From NCBI GenBank assembly GCA_963662175.1, contig OY759217.1, positions 50,692,108 through 50,756,107 on the forward strand: a stretch of DNA of 64,000 nt, in the 5' to 3' direction. Numbering within the stretch: position 1 is the stretch's first letter; every line of letters starts with the position of its first letter. Below are positions 31,601-42,065 of the stretch, in pieces. Both the position numbers and the translations under genes were made by a program. The DNA is from Aradus depressus (taxonomy: Eukaryota; Arthropoda; Insecta; Hemiptera; Aradidae). The notes below the pieces were generated by a model. It did no database searches, was not told where the DNA came from, and saw only the letters and a list, made by a program, of their open reading frames with translations.

Positions 31601-32038
31601 TCGGATCTAATCAATTCACGAATGGATATTCATTCTCCTTCCAAAGCCAATCGATCGTTTGGGCTAAAACTCAATATTTGACCTAAATAGTTTCTGAATC
31701 CTTAATAAGTATAATTCAAAAAAGGCTTAAGGGATTTTTAATTTAAATATTAGTTCATGTCGTTATATTTATTACATCGGCAGTTATTGAGATTTTTGAG
31801 ATGATTCCGCTGAAAATTAATAAGTGTCGTCCTTATAAGGCTCTGAAATTTACATATGAAATTTCGTATCAATACATTGATTAGAATGGTGATTATCAGA
31901 GTTTTTGTGTTATGTCTCCCCCTAACCCCCGACTTCTCTTCAGCTGATTTAGCTGAACATCAGTATGTGATAGTAAGATGTTGTGCAACGAGATTTCTCA
32001 TAGAAATAAAAGACGTTGTCTTCCTACTATTTTATTTT

Positions 32039-32084
32039 AGACCAGAACCGGTTTTCGACGCAACAGCGTCATCATCAGTGGTTC
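32039..32084 (-). ncRNA. Hammerhead ribozyme candidate, HP-2 (intact)
   Basis: On the minus strand: ACCA of helix I, CUGAUGA, an extra U, GACGC-UGUU-GCGUC (helix II, five pairs), GAA, the palindrome AACCGGUU (helix III), C at position 17, then UGGU closing helix I, with further partial pairing outside. Every conserved core nucleotide is present. The helices differ in sequence from those of HP-1 yet still pair, which is strong evidence for the fold. Confidence 0.75.
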
Positions 32085-32181
32085 ATCCCATCCACACAGC
32101 ACATCGGTTAAAGGACAACTGCCCTGTGATTTTTGCCACTGTTGCCAGTTGTCCTTTAATCGCTGTGCTGTGTGGGTGGAT

Positions 32182-32227
32182 GAACCACTGATGATGACGA
32201 TGTTGAGTTGAAAACCGGTTCTGGTCT
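32182..32227 (+). ncRNA. Hammerhead-like motif, HP-2 right arm, weak helix II
   Basis: Core CUGAUGA, GAA, AACCGGUU, C and UGGU are all present. Helix II has decayed to GAC with GUU around a larger loop, so activity would be reduced. Confidence 0.5.
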
Positions 32228-32516
32228 TAGTATAGTTCTTAGAGGGTTCTGGATACACATATAAAATTTCGTGACGATAAATAAATTCCATTGGAAGTTA
32301 TCGTGTACACAGACACAAAATGTGTTTTCGATTTTGGGAATAACATGAAATTCCGTTGAAAACTCTGAATCGAATTTCTGACCGATTACATAACTTCCCC
32401 TATACTTCGTATGGCTGTGTAAGTAAAAATAAATAAATAAATAAGTTGTGGAATCGCCAGCAAATGTACTTGCATAGCTCTCTCTGTGCCCTCTGGCTGC
32501 TTTGACTGGAAATAAA

Positions 32517-32716
32517 NNNNNNNNNNNNNNNNNNNNNNNNNNNNNNNNNNNNNNNNNNNNNNNNNNNNNNNNNNNNNNNNNNNNNNNNNNNNNNNNNNNN
32601 NNNNNNNNNNNNNNNNNNNNNNNNNNNNNNNNNNNNNNNNNNNNNNNNNNNNNNNNNNNNNNNNNNNNNNNNNNNNNNNNNNNNNNNNNNNNNNNNNNNN
32701 NNNNNNNNNNNNNNNN
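32517..32716. other. Assembly gap, 200 N
   Basis: A run of exactly 200 N, a conventional placeholder length, so the true distance is unknown. Any frame across it is artificial. Confidence 0.98.
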
Positions 32717-32917
32717 AACAGAACTGTGGTTATTTTCTGTTCGAATTTTATGTTATGTGTTCATTAGAAACTTGAAACTTTGTGTTCATTAGAAACTTGA
32801 AAAACATAACCTTACATAAAATATTTCAATTTAATTCAGTTTATTCCTTTTACTTTATTTTATCTTTACTTTCTTTTGTTTGTTTAATGTTTTAATTTAT
32901 GTTATTGTTTCGTGAGT

Positions 32918-32920
<3 letters not shown>

Positions 32921-32974
<54 letters not shown>
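32921..32974. repeat. Poly-T tract of about 54 bases
   Basis: Uninterrupted T run just upstream of the gag pseudogene. It could be the tail of a minus-strand retroelement or an assembly artefact near the gap. Confidence 0.85.
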
Positions 32975-32977
<3 letters not shown>

Positions 32978-33012
32978 AGTAAGTTTTAACTTACAATCAG
33001 TCATGGTCAGTC

Positions 33013-33980
33013 ATGGGTGACGAAGGTAAAAAAGCAGAAGCCACAACTCCTGAGGCTACTCCCTCCACTTCTGTATGGCAGGAAGTGTTTGTCAGGGACC
33101 GGAAGAGACCAGCTGCAGACAACAGAGACCCCAGAAAGGCTGCGCAGCTGCACAGCAACATTCAGCAGGTACCCCTTAATAACCACTATACACCATTGTC
33201 GCAAGATGAAGCAATGGAGTCATCATCAAATAGTCAACAAATAGTAAATGAAAAACCACCTCCCATTTTCATCAAAGAAAACATTAGTAGTTATAAAAAC
33301 TTTTTATCTTTATTAGAAAATACTTGTGGTCAAAATTCATTTATTTTAAAATCTACAGCTAATGGAATCACACTCTACCCTACCACACCGGCCCATTATA
33401 GATCATTTGTCAAGACAAAGAGAAGGTCATGTTCCACACGTACCAACTCAAGTCTGACAGAGTACCGAGGGTAGTGATCCGCGGCCTCCATCCATCCACA
33501 GATCATGCAGATCTGAAAGCAGCTCTTCTGGAGAAGGGATATCCGGCTCGAGCTGTTATGAACGTATTCAAAAAAACATGGGTTCAGGAACCCAGTGCTA
33601 CACATTCAGAGCCTGTTAAAGTACCTCTGCCTATCTTTTTTGTTGACGTGGACCCAAAACACTACAACGATAAAATCTTCGATATCCGGAGTTTACTTTA
33701 CTCAAAAGTAACCATTGAAGAACCCTACAGAAGGCACTCTATCGTCCAGTGTAAACGTTGTCAAGGTTACGGGCACACGCATTCATATTGTAGATTAATG
33801 CACAAATGCGTGCGTTTTGGCCAGGAACATGTTTCTGGTACATGCCAGAAGCCTAGGACTAGCCCCGCTACATGTGCAAACTGCAATGGTTCACATCCTG
33901 CGAACTACAGAGGGTGCGCCACGTATCAACAATTGCGCATTCAAAAGGGAAGGACTACTGAAAGCAGAGGAGACAATGCG
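33013..33980 (+). pseudogene. Jockey-type LINE ORF1 (gag), frameshifted
   Basis: The first frame from ATG 33013 has a Ser/Thr-rich N-terminus and NFLSLLENTCGQNSF up to YRSFVK. A frameshift at about 33411-33420 moves to the frame with VMFHTYQLKSDRVPRVVIRG, PLPIFFVDVD and IFDIRSLLYSKVTIEEPYRR. Three zinc knuckles follow: CKRCQGYGHTHSYC, CVRFGQEHVSGTC (its second Cys is now Phe) and CANCNGSHPANYRGC. This RRM-like plus CCHC order is the Jockey gag, an RNA-binding protein. The frame runs on into the 28-bp array and no endonuclease or polymerase ORF follows, so the element is truncated. The ORF1 at 61 kb is a distant relative. Confidence 0.9.
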
Positions 33981-34010
33981 CAAATGCATGGTGCACAGAC
34001 GAATTGCACG

Positions 34011-34178
34011 GATGCAATGTTCATATCGACGAGCAGGGGATGCAATGTTCATATCGACGAACAGGGGATGCAATGTTCATATCGACGAACAGGGGATGCA
34101 ATGTTCATATCGACGAACAGGGGATGCAATGTTCATATCGACGAGCAGGGGATGCAATGTCCATATCGACGAACAAGA
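34011..34178. repeat. 28-bp tandem repeat, six copies
   Basis: Six units of 28 bp starting GATGCAATGTTCATATCGAC, with four or five substitutions in total. Because 28 leaves a remainder of one when divided by three, each strand frame reads a 28-residue peptide repeat, and all three plus frames stay open. Confidence 0.95.
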
Positions 34179-34374
34179 GATATTTTCTTACTGAGTGGTC
34201 TCCTATTAGGTACCCGACCACATTTCTCAATGTCCTCCAGTGCTGAAGTCAATAAGAGTTGTTCTACTGTTGCTATCCGGTCCTCTGCTCAACTCTTTTG
34301 ACTGTTGACGCTAAGAGAGTTTCCCGTTGCTTTTGTTACAGTTTACTTACATAGGGGCTCCCAAATCATACTAA

Positions 34375-34893
34375 CTTTTGTAGATAAATTGATTCCCCCG
34401 TTATCCCCCCTTCCTTTCGGTCTATTTGGCTGAAAATCGATAGGTGTTGTCCTTATGGGATTCGATACATATAAAATTTCGTGTCGGAACATTCATACTA
34501 TTGGCAGTTATTAGAGTTGTTATGTTAAGCCCCTCTCCTTGGACTGTATTGGCTGAAAAACAATAGTTGTTGTCGTTAGAACGTTCTTAGTTGATATGAA
34601 ATTTTGTGTCCATCCAATCACTTTATCGGCAGTTATTAGACTTTCTGTGTTAGTCCTCCCCTCTCCTCCTGTTCGTTTCGTTGATTTGACTGAAAATGAA
34701 TCGATACCGTCCTTAGAGAGTTCTGGATACAAATATAAAATTTCGTATCGATTCCATTTTATTGGGACTCATCGCGTTCACAGAGACACACAGATAGACA
34801 GACTTTTTTCATATTTGGAATTTCGAAGTCGGAAACTATGAAATTCCTTTGAAAATTGTTGACCCATTTCTTCGTATAGTTGGGGAAGTAACA
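34375..34893 (-). repeat. Family A copy, minus strand, near complete
   Basis: It contains three successive modules (near 34480, 34600 and 34740), each with the reverse of ATGAATGTATCGACA, then CACACAGATAGACAGAC, block 1 reversed (AAATTCCTTTGAAAATTGTT) and the boundary TCTTCGTATAGTTGGGGAAG. It shows that the element body is built of about 120-130-bp repeats. Confidence 0.75.
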
Positions 34894-35950
34894 CTTAATT
34901 TTCCCACTAACTTTGCGCTCCAGTTACAGACTTCAAGATATCAAAAGGAGACAAGCAGAGAGACAGACGTCAAAACATGCTTTAATAAGGTTTCATGTAC
35001 GTTCTTCAACCAAAAGAGCCTCAAAATGAACAATTCCCAATATTACTTTTTAAGAAAAGCTTATTAGTGTCATTTCAAAAAGGACATTCTAAGTGAGAGA
35101 AAATTTAAATGATTCTTTAGAAGTGTGGAGGAGGAACAGGGAATATGAAAGTCAGTCAAGTCGTATTATGCCATGAATAGCATCAAACTTTCCAAAGGCC
35201 TTTCATAAAACTCTTACCTTCTACATTTTTCCCTTTCACATTCCTATGTACTTCCTCTATATTTCATTTTCTCATTTATTCTATTTTACTTCCACATCTA
35301 TACGAAGTTTTGGAGGAACTTGAGGGATGTGATTCCTCAACAATATTGAGTTTTCAACGGAATTACCTATTTTCCTAGCCCTAGTTGTGTTTCCTAAACT
35401 TCTCTGGGATATTGAATTGTTGGTTTTTTTTTTGTCCCATCTCAATTCTGAGGACAATATAAGGAACATGTTTGGCAAGAAACATTTGTCGATATAACTA
35501 ACAGTTAAAAAAAAAAAAATATAGTTAAAATTCGATAAAAACTTTGTATTTAGTTATGATTAACATATTTCATTTCGTTATGTATTTCGTATTTATTTAA
35601 TCTGATATTGTTTTTTTGTATTATTTATATATCACTAGATAAAACATAAACATTTTTCGTATTGAATTGTATCCATTTGTGAGTTTTTTCTTAACTTTAT
35701 TTTTGGTTTCTGTATTGTTGATTTTCGGCCATTTTATTTCATTGTTTGTATTGTTTACCCTTCGAATATTTATGCCCACGACATTTTTTTTTTCTTTTTT
35801 GGAATCAGGAAACATGAAATTCCGTTGAAAACTCCGCTTCGAATTTTTGACCGATTACATAACTTCCCTTATACTTCCTGTAGCTGTGGAAGTTAAGAAT
35901 GTCAAATTTAATACAAAATTTTCATCTAGGAATATATAAATAAATAAAAC
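34894..35950. other. AT-rich region with family A scraps
   Basis: A plus-strand block 1 scrap is at 35297-35380 (AATATTGAGTTTTCAACGGA). A minus-strand one is at 35805-35895 (GAAATTCCGTTGAAAACTCC, ACTTCCCTTATACTTC). No gene is seen. Confidence 0.5.
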
Positions 35951-35954
35951 AAAG

Positions 35955-36445
35955 TCGGGTTAGTTACACCATTTATAAGTCAAGAACGGCTGCACCGATT
36001 TTCATGAAACTCCACATGTAGCATCCTTTTGACCCCGATTGAAATATAGGCTGTGTGGCGTCCCACAATTTTGAACGGGAGAGGGGGAGGTCTAAATATA
36101 GAAATAGTGATAGGTCATTAACGGATGATCGGATTGTCATGGAATTTCATATTTAATATTCTTAAAGGCCAAATAGAAAAATAGGGTGTGTGACGCAAAA
36201 TACATAGCTCCAATAAAGCAAATGTCTTGCTGACACCCCATTCAAATACTTGTTTTTCGAACTTTTATTGAATTTTTATTTTCTTTATATATATTAGAAT
36301 TATTATCCTAATAAACTATTGAACTTAATAAATGTTTTGTATTAATTTTATTACGTTAATAAAATCCTAAATTAAGTTTAGCTAAAAGTTAACACGATAT
36401 TCATTGACTGTTAGGCGGTACGAAGATCGCCGGGTTAGCTAGTAT
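35955..36445 (+). repeat. Interspersed repeat family C
   Basis: It starts near GTCAAGAACGGCTGCACCGA with TTTCATGAAACTCCACATGT, then repeats a related module (ATTAACGGATGATCGGATTG TCATGGAATTTC). It ends GGCGGTACGAAGATCGCCGG GTTAGCTAGTAT. A second copy is at 53440-53880, and a scrap forms the end of the RNase H frame at 27.6 kb. Confidence 0.7.
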
Positions 36446-36555
36446 AGCATAACAAGAAAAATATGGACCAACGGTAAATAAAAGTGACATGAGTCCCTTG
36501 ATGAATGGCGATGGTTAGCAACACGGCCTCTTTTTTCTACGCTTCTCCCACTAGG

Positions 36556-37080
36556 GTATTACTACGAAGTATAGGGGAAGTTATTTAATCGGCCATAAAT
36601 TCGATGCGAAGTTTTCAACGGAATTTCATGTTTTTCAACATTCTGATTCAAATAATGAAAAGAAAAAAAAATTAGTACATCTCCCAATAGAATATATCAA
36701 CACGAAAGTTTATATGTGTATCCAAAACCCTCTAAGAACGACATCTAATAATTTTCAGTCAAATCGGCCGAAAGAAAGGGTGTAGGCTTAAAATGAAAAA
36801 CTGCAATAACTGCCGTTGTAATGAATGTATTGTTAAGACATATCATAAGTAAATTCAAAGCTCTGTAATGACGACCCCTATTATCAGAGGGAGGCTCACC
36901 TCGATAATCCCCAATAACTGCCGATGTAAGGTCGAAGGGAAGGGGGACCAGAGATGAAGGGGTCGACTTAAATAGCCTAATAACTGCCGATGTAGGCAAT
37001 GTATCGACACAAAATTCAGTATGACTCAGAAGCCACTACGTAAGTCAAATATTGAGTTTTAGCCGTCATTCACCCAATAC
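36556..37080 (+). repeat. Family A copy, near full length
   Basis: Boundary ACGAAGTATAGGGGAAG, block 1 (AAATTCGATGCGAAGTTTTC), then three block 3-type modules (ATAACTGCCG at about 36806, 36910 and 36971), then GTATGACTCAGAAGCC and TTTTAGCC. It is the clearest view of the internal module repetition. Confidence 0.8.
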
Positions 37081-37590
37081 TTTTTTTAGTTGTCAGCAGT
37101 AGCTGTCTTCTCCCTTTAAGACTTACGAGTAATGATTATATATTTTGCTCACTACTCATGCTAGATTTTGTATAATACCGTTATTCAAGATATCCATATT
37201 ATGTAATAACAGATATTATTGATGGATATTTGTTACTATATTGAGCACTCACTTTACCTGTCTACAATAGAGGTATCAAATCGGTATGAGCACAATGTCT
37301 CTCTATGATAACCCAGGTGTAATTAGATTAGTTCAGTTTGGACAACGCACCCCATCACTAAATAGGTACCATTATCTCAAAAATAAATTTGTAATATACA
37401 TATTAATTATTTTAATTAAATTAATTTTGAAATAATGAAATGGAGAGAAGTAATGGAATGAAGTAATGGAATGGAGTGAAGCAATGGAAATGAACATTTA
37501 TAGTAAAACCTCGTTATAACGCTTCTCTGAGGAATAGGAGAGAAGCGCACTATAACTGGTAAAACACAATTGTTTCCTCTCAAAATTTAT
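37081..37590. other. Spacer, nothing recognised
   Basis: AT-rich, with a small AATGGAATG-type repeat near 37437-37495 and a possible Tigger-like scrap (TAGTAAAACCTCGTTATAAC) at 37501. Confidence 0.35.
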
Positions 37591-38775
37591 GATTTTATAT
37601 GTTAATTCAAAATTCTATAAGGACGACATTTATTAGTTTTCAGCGGAATCAACCAAAATGGAGGGGGGGAATCAGAGGGAGCTCAACTCAAAAATCCCAA
37701 TAACTGCCGATGTAAAAAAATGTATCGACATGAAATTTTATCTCATATGAACGGCACCTAATAGATCGAATGAAAGGGGGGGGGGGGGGGGGGGGGGGGG
37801 GACCAGAGAAGGACTCAATTCAAATACTCTAAACTGCCGATGTGATGAATTTGTCGACACTAATTTTAATATGAGGATTCATAAGCTACTTTGTAAGACT
37901 AATTTATTTAATTTTTTATTTTTTTTTAAAAGGCATGTCAACCATATTGGTTATCAGACCAAGGGACAAGGACCGGCGAAACTGGGTGTCTCTCTATAGG
38001 CAAAGAGCTTGGGCCCTGGAGAAACAAGCGAGGCCCGATAAGGAGGATGTGCTTGTAATTAGCACCGACCACTCCAAGCCCGGGACTGTATCAGTCCAGA
38101 AAACCCGGTGGCGCCGCCCAAAAAAAAAATAATAACAATAAAAAAATAAATAAAAATATTACTAAATACCTATGTTAGGATAAAATGGATTATATTAATT
38201 GGAGTAAGTTATTTTTTTTTTTAACGAAAAAAGGGCCGTTAAATAGGTGCTATGGTCGCCCAAGAGCTCTACCAGGTTGTACAGGAGGTTGAGGGTTGCC
38301 AATATATCCCGGTATCTGATGCACTCTATGAAGATGTGTTTAATGGTAAGTCGAACGTTACATACAATGCAAAGAGGAGGCTCCTCTCTGGCCATGAGGT
38401 AGTCGTGGGTGAGCCGAGTGTGGCCGATCCGCAGTCTGGTTAGCACCACCTCCTCACGACGAGACTCCCTGGCAGAGGAGCTCCACGACCTCACATCCCA
38501 CCTCATCTCCCTCAGTTTGTTGTCTTCTACCTGTGACCAACATTCTTGCCATGTGTCCAGGAGCTGTCTTCACAGTCAATCTCTATAGTGGAGTTTCGGG
38601 TAGTTGGGAGTCTCTAGTGTTGCCTGTTTCGCCACAGAATCCGCTAAAGTATTTCCGGGGATCCCTCGTAAGACTAATTGAGTTTTACATTAAACGGGAG
38701 GGAGAGCGAGAACTTAATTGTTTTATTCGTGCTGGGGAAGTACCTAGCCGGTGATACACCGACGACGTTTATTAT
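37591..38775 (+). repeat. Family A copy split by a LINE
   Basis: Family A text with a poly-G run (37778-37801) extends to 37904. It resumes at 38668 and ends with block 4 and TAGCCGGTGATACACCGACG. GTAAGACTAATT is repeated at both breakpoints. Confidence 0.8.
37905..38667 (-). mobile_element. 5'-truncated LINE inserted in family A
   Basis: The insertion is bounded by a 12-bp duplication GTAAGACTAATT (37893-37904 and 38668-38679). Its left edge is T/A-rich, the complement of an A-rich tail, so the LINE is in minus orientation. The frame at 38506-38195 encodes the end of an ORF2: TRLRIGHTRLTHDYLM, then CIVCNVRLTIKHIFIECIRY, the Cys/His cluster after the RNase H domain. The stop is followed by about 290 bases of 3' UTR. 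The clade is not certain beyond an RNase H-bearing LINE. Confidence 0.88.
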
Positions 38776-39115
38776 TAAACCCTGAAGAATATAAATTTCA
38801 ACAATTTGTTGTTTGTTAATTAATTCATATTTAAAGTGGGATGGACTTAATGGAAGAAGGAGCTCTGTAACAGCTAAGATATTCTTTAATGATAGATTGG
38901 AAAGGGAAGTGTTGAAAACTTCCATTTTAGGGAGGGGGGGGGGGGGCTGTCCAATACTTCCCTTAAAACTTCCCTAATTACATCCCCCATTAAGCCCTTA
39001 AATCGAATTTTGCTTTTTGATAATTCACAGTAGCCCCTTCTAGCTAATAGATTTATTGGTCTCTTGCAAAAGTACTCGCCGCACAGTTATCTAAAAGTCA
39101 AAGGCTACTTGTACG
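38776..39115. other. Spacer with a short G run
   Basis: A G run at 38934-38946. No other feature is recognised. Confidence 0.35.
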
Positions 39116-39235
39116 TCAAGACACAATAAAAGGAAAACCACTGTTTTATTACCGACCAAATCAGTGTTTTAACGCAACTGTGTCATCATCAGTAGTAGTA
39201 ATGATAATAATAATAATAATAATAATAAACGTCAT
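39116..39235 (-). mobile_element. HP-2 single arm, decayed
   Basis: The minus strand shows CTGATGATGACACAGTTGCG then TTAAAACACTG. The hammerhead GAA is AAA and helix II is mismatched. A simple AAT repeat directly follows (39201-39230). Confidence 0.65.
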
Positions 39236-39715
39236 TATTTCTTTTTCTTTTTACAGATGTACATTAATAATAATACTAATATTGACAGACAATACTCATG
39301 GTCAAATTGACCGTCTGAGGGGTTATCTCTTCTATTTCTACTCGATAATACACAAATATAAAAGTGACAAAATAAAAATAAAATAATTCAAATATAAATG
39401 CAGTAATTTACAAAATTAACTTAAATGATCCTTAAAAAAAAAAAAAAAAAAAAAAAAAACTAAAACTAAAACTAAAAAAAAACTAACAAAAAATAAAATA
39501 AAAAACATCTTCCTATTTATATATTATTAATAATTAAATTGTGAAACTAGCTCAAATCTATAATTCCAGGCGGCTTTGCAATAGTTAATTAAACATCATC
39601 AGTAATACATCAATAATTTTAATTTTTTTTCTCCGGGAGAGGCTACAACACGTCGGGGAAAACAGGGCCTTACAACCTAATAAGTTTATTTTATAATGTT
39701 ATCAAATAAAATAAA
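39236..39715. other. AT-rich spacer
   Basis: A 25-base A run is at about 39435-39459 with A-rich simple sequence after it. No gene is seen. Confidence 0.4.
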
Positions 39716-40065
39716 AATTATATAACTATTTGTTGCTGTGGTCGGCTAGGAGCGACCGTCGCCAACCATCTGCGGTCACTTCCAGCCCACCTTAATTTCC
39801 TAGGCGCTCCGACAAAGCTCGGAATAATTGAAGAGCTCGCTTGGGGGCGTGCCTGCAGTCGTCTCCGGTGCAGAAAATAGTGCTTTCTTCTTTCTCCGTC
39901 AGGAGGCGACAAATCGGCTGAACACTGGGCTCGTCGTATAGCGGACACTCGAGGACCAGATGTTCTGCGCTCTCGACTCCGCCGCACGAAGTTCGGGTTG
40001 TTCTTCCTCTTAAAGAAGTAGGTATATCTTCGAGTTGAATTGCATCTATAACATATAATACACAC
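39716..40065 (-). pseudogene. LINE ORF2 C-terminal fragment with CxxC...EH motif
   Basis: The minus-strand frame up to 39792 encodes RTTRTSCGGVESAEHLVLEC PLYDE, then CRHAPKRALQLFRALSERLG. The CGGVESAEHLVLECPLYDE signature is the zinc-knuckle-like motif found after the RNase H domain in several LINE clades. The upstream part is lost. A similar motif occurs at 63.1 kb on the plus strand. Confidence 0.8.
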
Positions 40066-40660
40066 ATATTTAGAAGTAGCAAAAACGAAGACTCAAGGCT
40101 CGTTTATATCAAGACTTATATATATATATATTTTTTTCATCTTGTATAATCACTTTGTGTAAGGCACTTGGAGTGGCCCAAATAAATTGATTGATTACTG
40201 AGTAGTATCTGAGTAAGCCAGCTGTTTGATTCTCATCCAAATGATATGTTTCAAAAGAAGAGTTGTTACCGTACATTTTCGTGAAATTTTTCTGCAATTT
40301 TCTCAAGATTTGGATGTTAGTTAAAAACAAAGAGAACCTTTTCTTTTAAACATTTATAATAATCAATCTTTTTTTTTTTGTCGGGTATCAATATCTTTGG
40401 TGTCTTGTTAGGACTAAAACGCTGTATAAAGTGACAATCTCTCCTGGAGGGAGAGTAACGATGGGTCCTCGTTATAACCTTTCTCTGGATCCAACCCTTT
40501 TCTCCTGTCTGCAACACAAATCACCGTCACTCACTCCTCTTGTCTGTGTTCTTCAAACATTTCGAATTCGAGCTTCACGACAATCGGTAGCCTTATGCAT
40601 TAACGTAAATAATTTTCCAAGTTATAGATTTATTTTTACCCAAAATTTAAAAAAAACAAG
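40066..40660. other. Spacer, nothing recognised
   Basis: It contains a short TA microsatellite (40119-40130). No gene is supported. Confidence 0.3.
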
Positions 40661-40945
40661 TCAGTAACACACCGGCGATGTACGAAGTAATCAGATAGGT
40701 TTCCGCTCTCCCTCCAAAACTAATCTGCTGTTTGGGCTGAAATAGTCGACTTACATAGGGGCTTCTGAATCCTTACTCTAAATTTTGTGTCGATACATAA
40801 TTTCGGGTAGGCTACATTTAAGACTCCCACAGTAGAGTCGGGCTCATGTCCACCAGAGTAACTCTGGAAAAAGAGCGCTCTGGTAGTAGGCGTTATGACT
40901 TCGTAGTTAAAGCCCGGACATGAGTAGTAATAACTAACTAACTGA
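40661..40945 (+). mobile_element. Family A end joined to a SINE-A 3' half
   Basis: 40661-40800 is minus-strand family A (CACCGGCGATGTACGAAG, TTTCCGCTCTCCCTCCAAAA). 40803-40945 is plus-strand SINE-A lacking its tRNA head (GACTCCCACAGTAGAGTCGG to AGCCCGGACATGAGTAGTA) with the tail ATAACTAACTAACTGAC. The tail shows the TAAC repeat that follows several copies. Confidence 0.8.
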
Positions 40946-41172
40946 CTTTGAACATTCCTGATTTGGCAGTTGGTTTTACTTCATACATTATCCGAGCTTT
41001 CAGTTATGGAAGAAGTTATGTAATCAGTCAGAAATTCGACCTTGTGTTTTCACCGAAATTTCATATTTTCCGATCCCCTAATACCATACCAAAAAAATAA
41101 TAAACAATTTCCTTCCTGTGTTAGTCTGTGAACACGATAAGATTGTATGAATATATCTATATGAAATTTTAT

Positions 41173-41312
41173 ATCTCATAGAAATAAAAGACGTCTTCCT
41201 AAGATGTCTAGTGAAACACCTGACGTGCCACTGATGATGATGCAGTTGCGTTGAAAATCGGTTCTGTTTGGGAATAAAACTGTGGGAAGATAACGTACTT
41301 TATTACTATTAG
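41173..41312. mobile_element. Hairpin element HP-2, short copy
   Basis: Short arms (AATAAAAGACGTCTTCCTA on the left, TGTGGGAAGATAACGTACTT on the right) flank one ribozyme-bearing segment. It is much smaller than the 32-kb copy because the left arm is truncated. Confidence 0.75.
41225..41270 (+). ncRNA. Hammerhead ribozyme candidate, HP-2 (41 kb)
   Basis: CUGAUGA, extra U, GAUGC-AGUU-GCGUU (helix II with compensating U-G and G-U pairs relative to the 32-kb copy), GAA, AAUCGGUU (helix III), C. Helix I is weak (CA with UG only). The core is intact. Confidence 0.6.
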
Positions 41313-41639
41313 AAATCTCCTTAAACAACACCTTATTATCCCATATGAAATCTGTATCTAGAAACCTATAAAGACAACACCTAATCTTAATAACTGCCAA
41401 AGTAATGAATGTATCGACATGAAATTTTATAGGCAAATCAATACCCCCGGATCAAGGAAGCTGAGGGCTGGACACTCATAACAGTTCATGTAATGAATCA
41501 TTCGACATGAAATTTAGTATGAGGCTTCGGAAGGCAGCCTTTAGGTAAAAGGACCTAATTGTTTTACTTATAAATTAAAAAATAAGTAAATATGAATAGG
41601 TTCTGGGGCCGTAGATCGTCGCAGTAGTTCGCTCCCAGC

Positions 41640-42065
41640 CCACCACAGTGTGAGTGAGTGAGAGTGTGAGAGTGATATGGAGAAAAGTGTGTGATAGAGA
41701 GAGAGAGAGTATGAGAATGAGATAAAGTGTGTGAGAGAGTGAGAGAAAGGTAGAGATAGAGAGAGTGTGTATGTGAAAATCCCTCACTATCACGGTGAGA
41801 GTGAGAGAGAGTGTGTGTGTGAGAGTCACTCACTATCACGGTGAGAGTGAGAGTGTGTGTGTGTGTGTGTGAGAGTCACTCACTATCACGGTGAGAGTGA
41901 GAGAGAGAGTGTGTGTATGAGAGTCACTCACTATCACGGTGAGAGTGAGAGAGAGAGTGTGTGTATGAGTGTCACTCACTATCACGGTGAACGTGAGAGA
42001 GAGAGTGTGCGTGTGTGTGAGTGTGAGTGAGCGAGAGAGAGAGAGAGAGATAGAGAGAGAAATCA
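41640..42065. repeat. GA/GT microsatellite with a 48-51-bp superrepeat
   Basis: Simple GAGA/GTGT sequence is organised into repeats that each contain TCACTCACTATCACGGTGA (at about 41825, 41876, 41924 and 41972). Low-complexity open frames on both strands are by-products. Confidence 0.9.

Larger units (their letters stand above)
31975..32232. mobile_element. Hairpin element HP-2, best copy
   Basis: Inverted arms: AAGACGTTGTCTTCCTACTA, TTTAGACCAGAACCGGTTTT and CAACAGCGTCATCATCAGTG on the left, and their complements on the right from about 32163. It is preceded by TGTTGTGCAACGAGATTTCT, shared with the copies at 14940 and 44935. The right arm lacks the outermost AAAATAAAAC segment. It sits inside a family A copy. 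Confidence 0.85.
31601..32412 (-). repeat. Family A copy interrupted by HP-2
   Basis: Minus-strand family A text runs from 31640 (block 4 and TTTGGGCTAAAA) through ATTACATCGGCAGTTATTGA to about 31960. It resumes at 32235 (GAGGGTTCTGGATACACATA) and ends with block 1 and the boundary palindrome near 32412. The HP-2 hairpin element lies between. Confidence 0.75.
41000..41560 (+). repeat. Family A copy interrupted by HP-2
   Basis: 41005-41172 has the boundary, block 1 (AGAAATTCGACCTTGTGTTT) and block 2. 41313-41560 continues with AATAACTGCCAAAGTAATGA and ATGAGGCTTCGGAAGGC. The HP-2 hairpin separates the two. Confidence 0.7.

Noticed and set aside
32502..32792. 96-codon ORF across the N run
   Set aside because: Most of it is assembly gap.
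37935..38132. 65-codon plus-strand ORF
   Set aside because: Antisense to the 3' UTR of a minus-strand LINE bounded by a target duplication.
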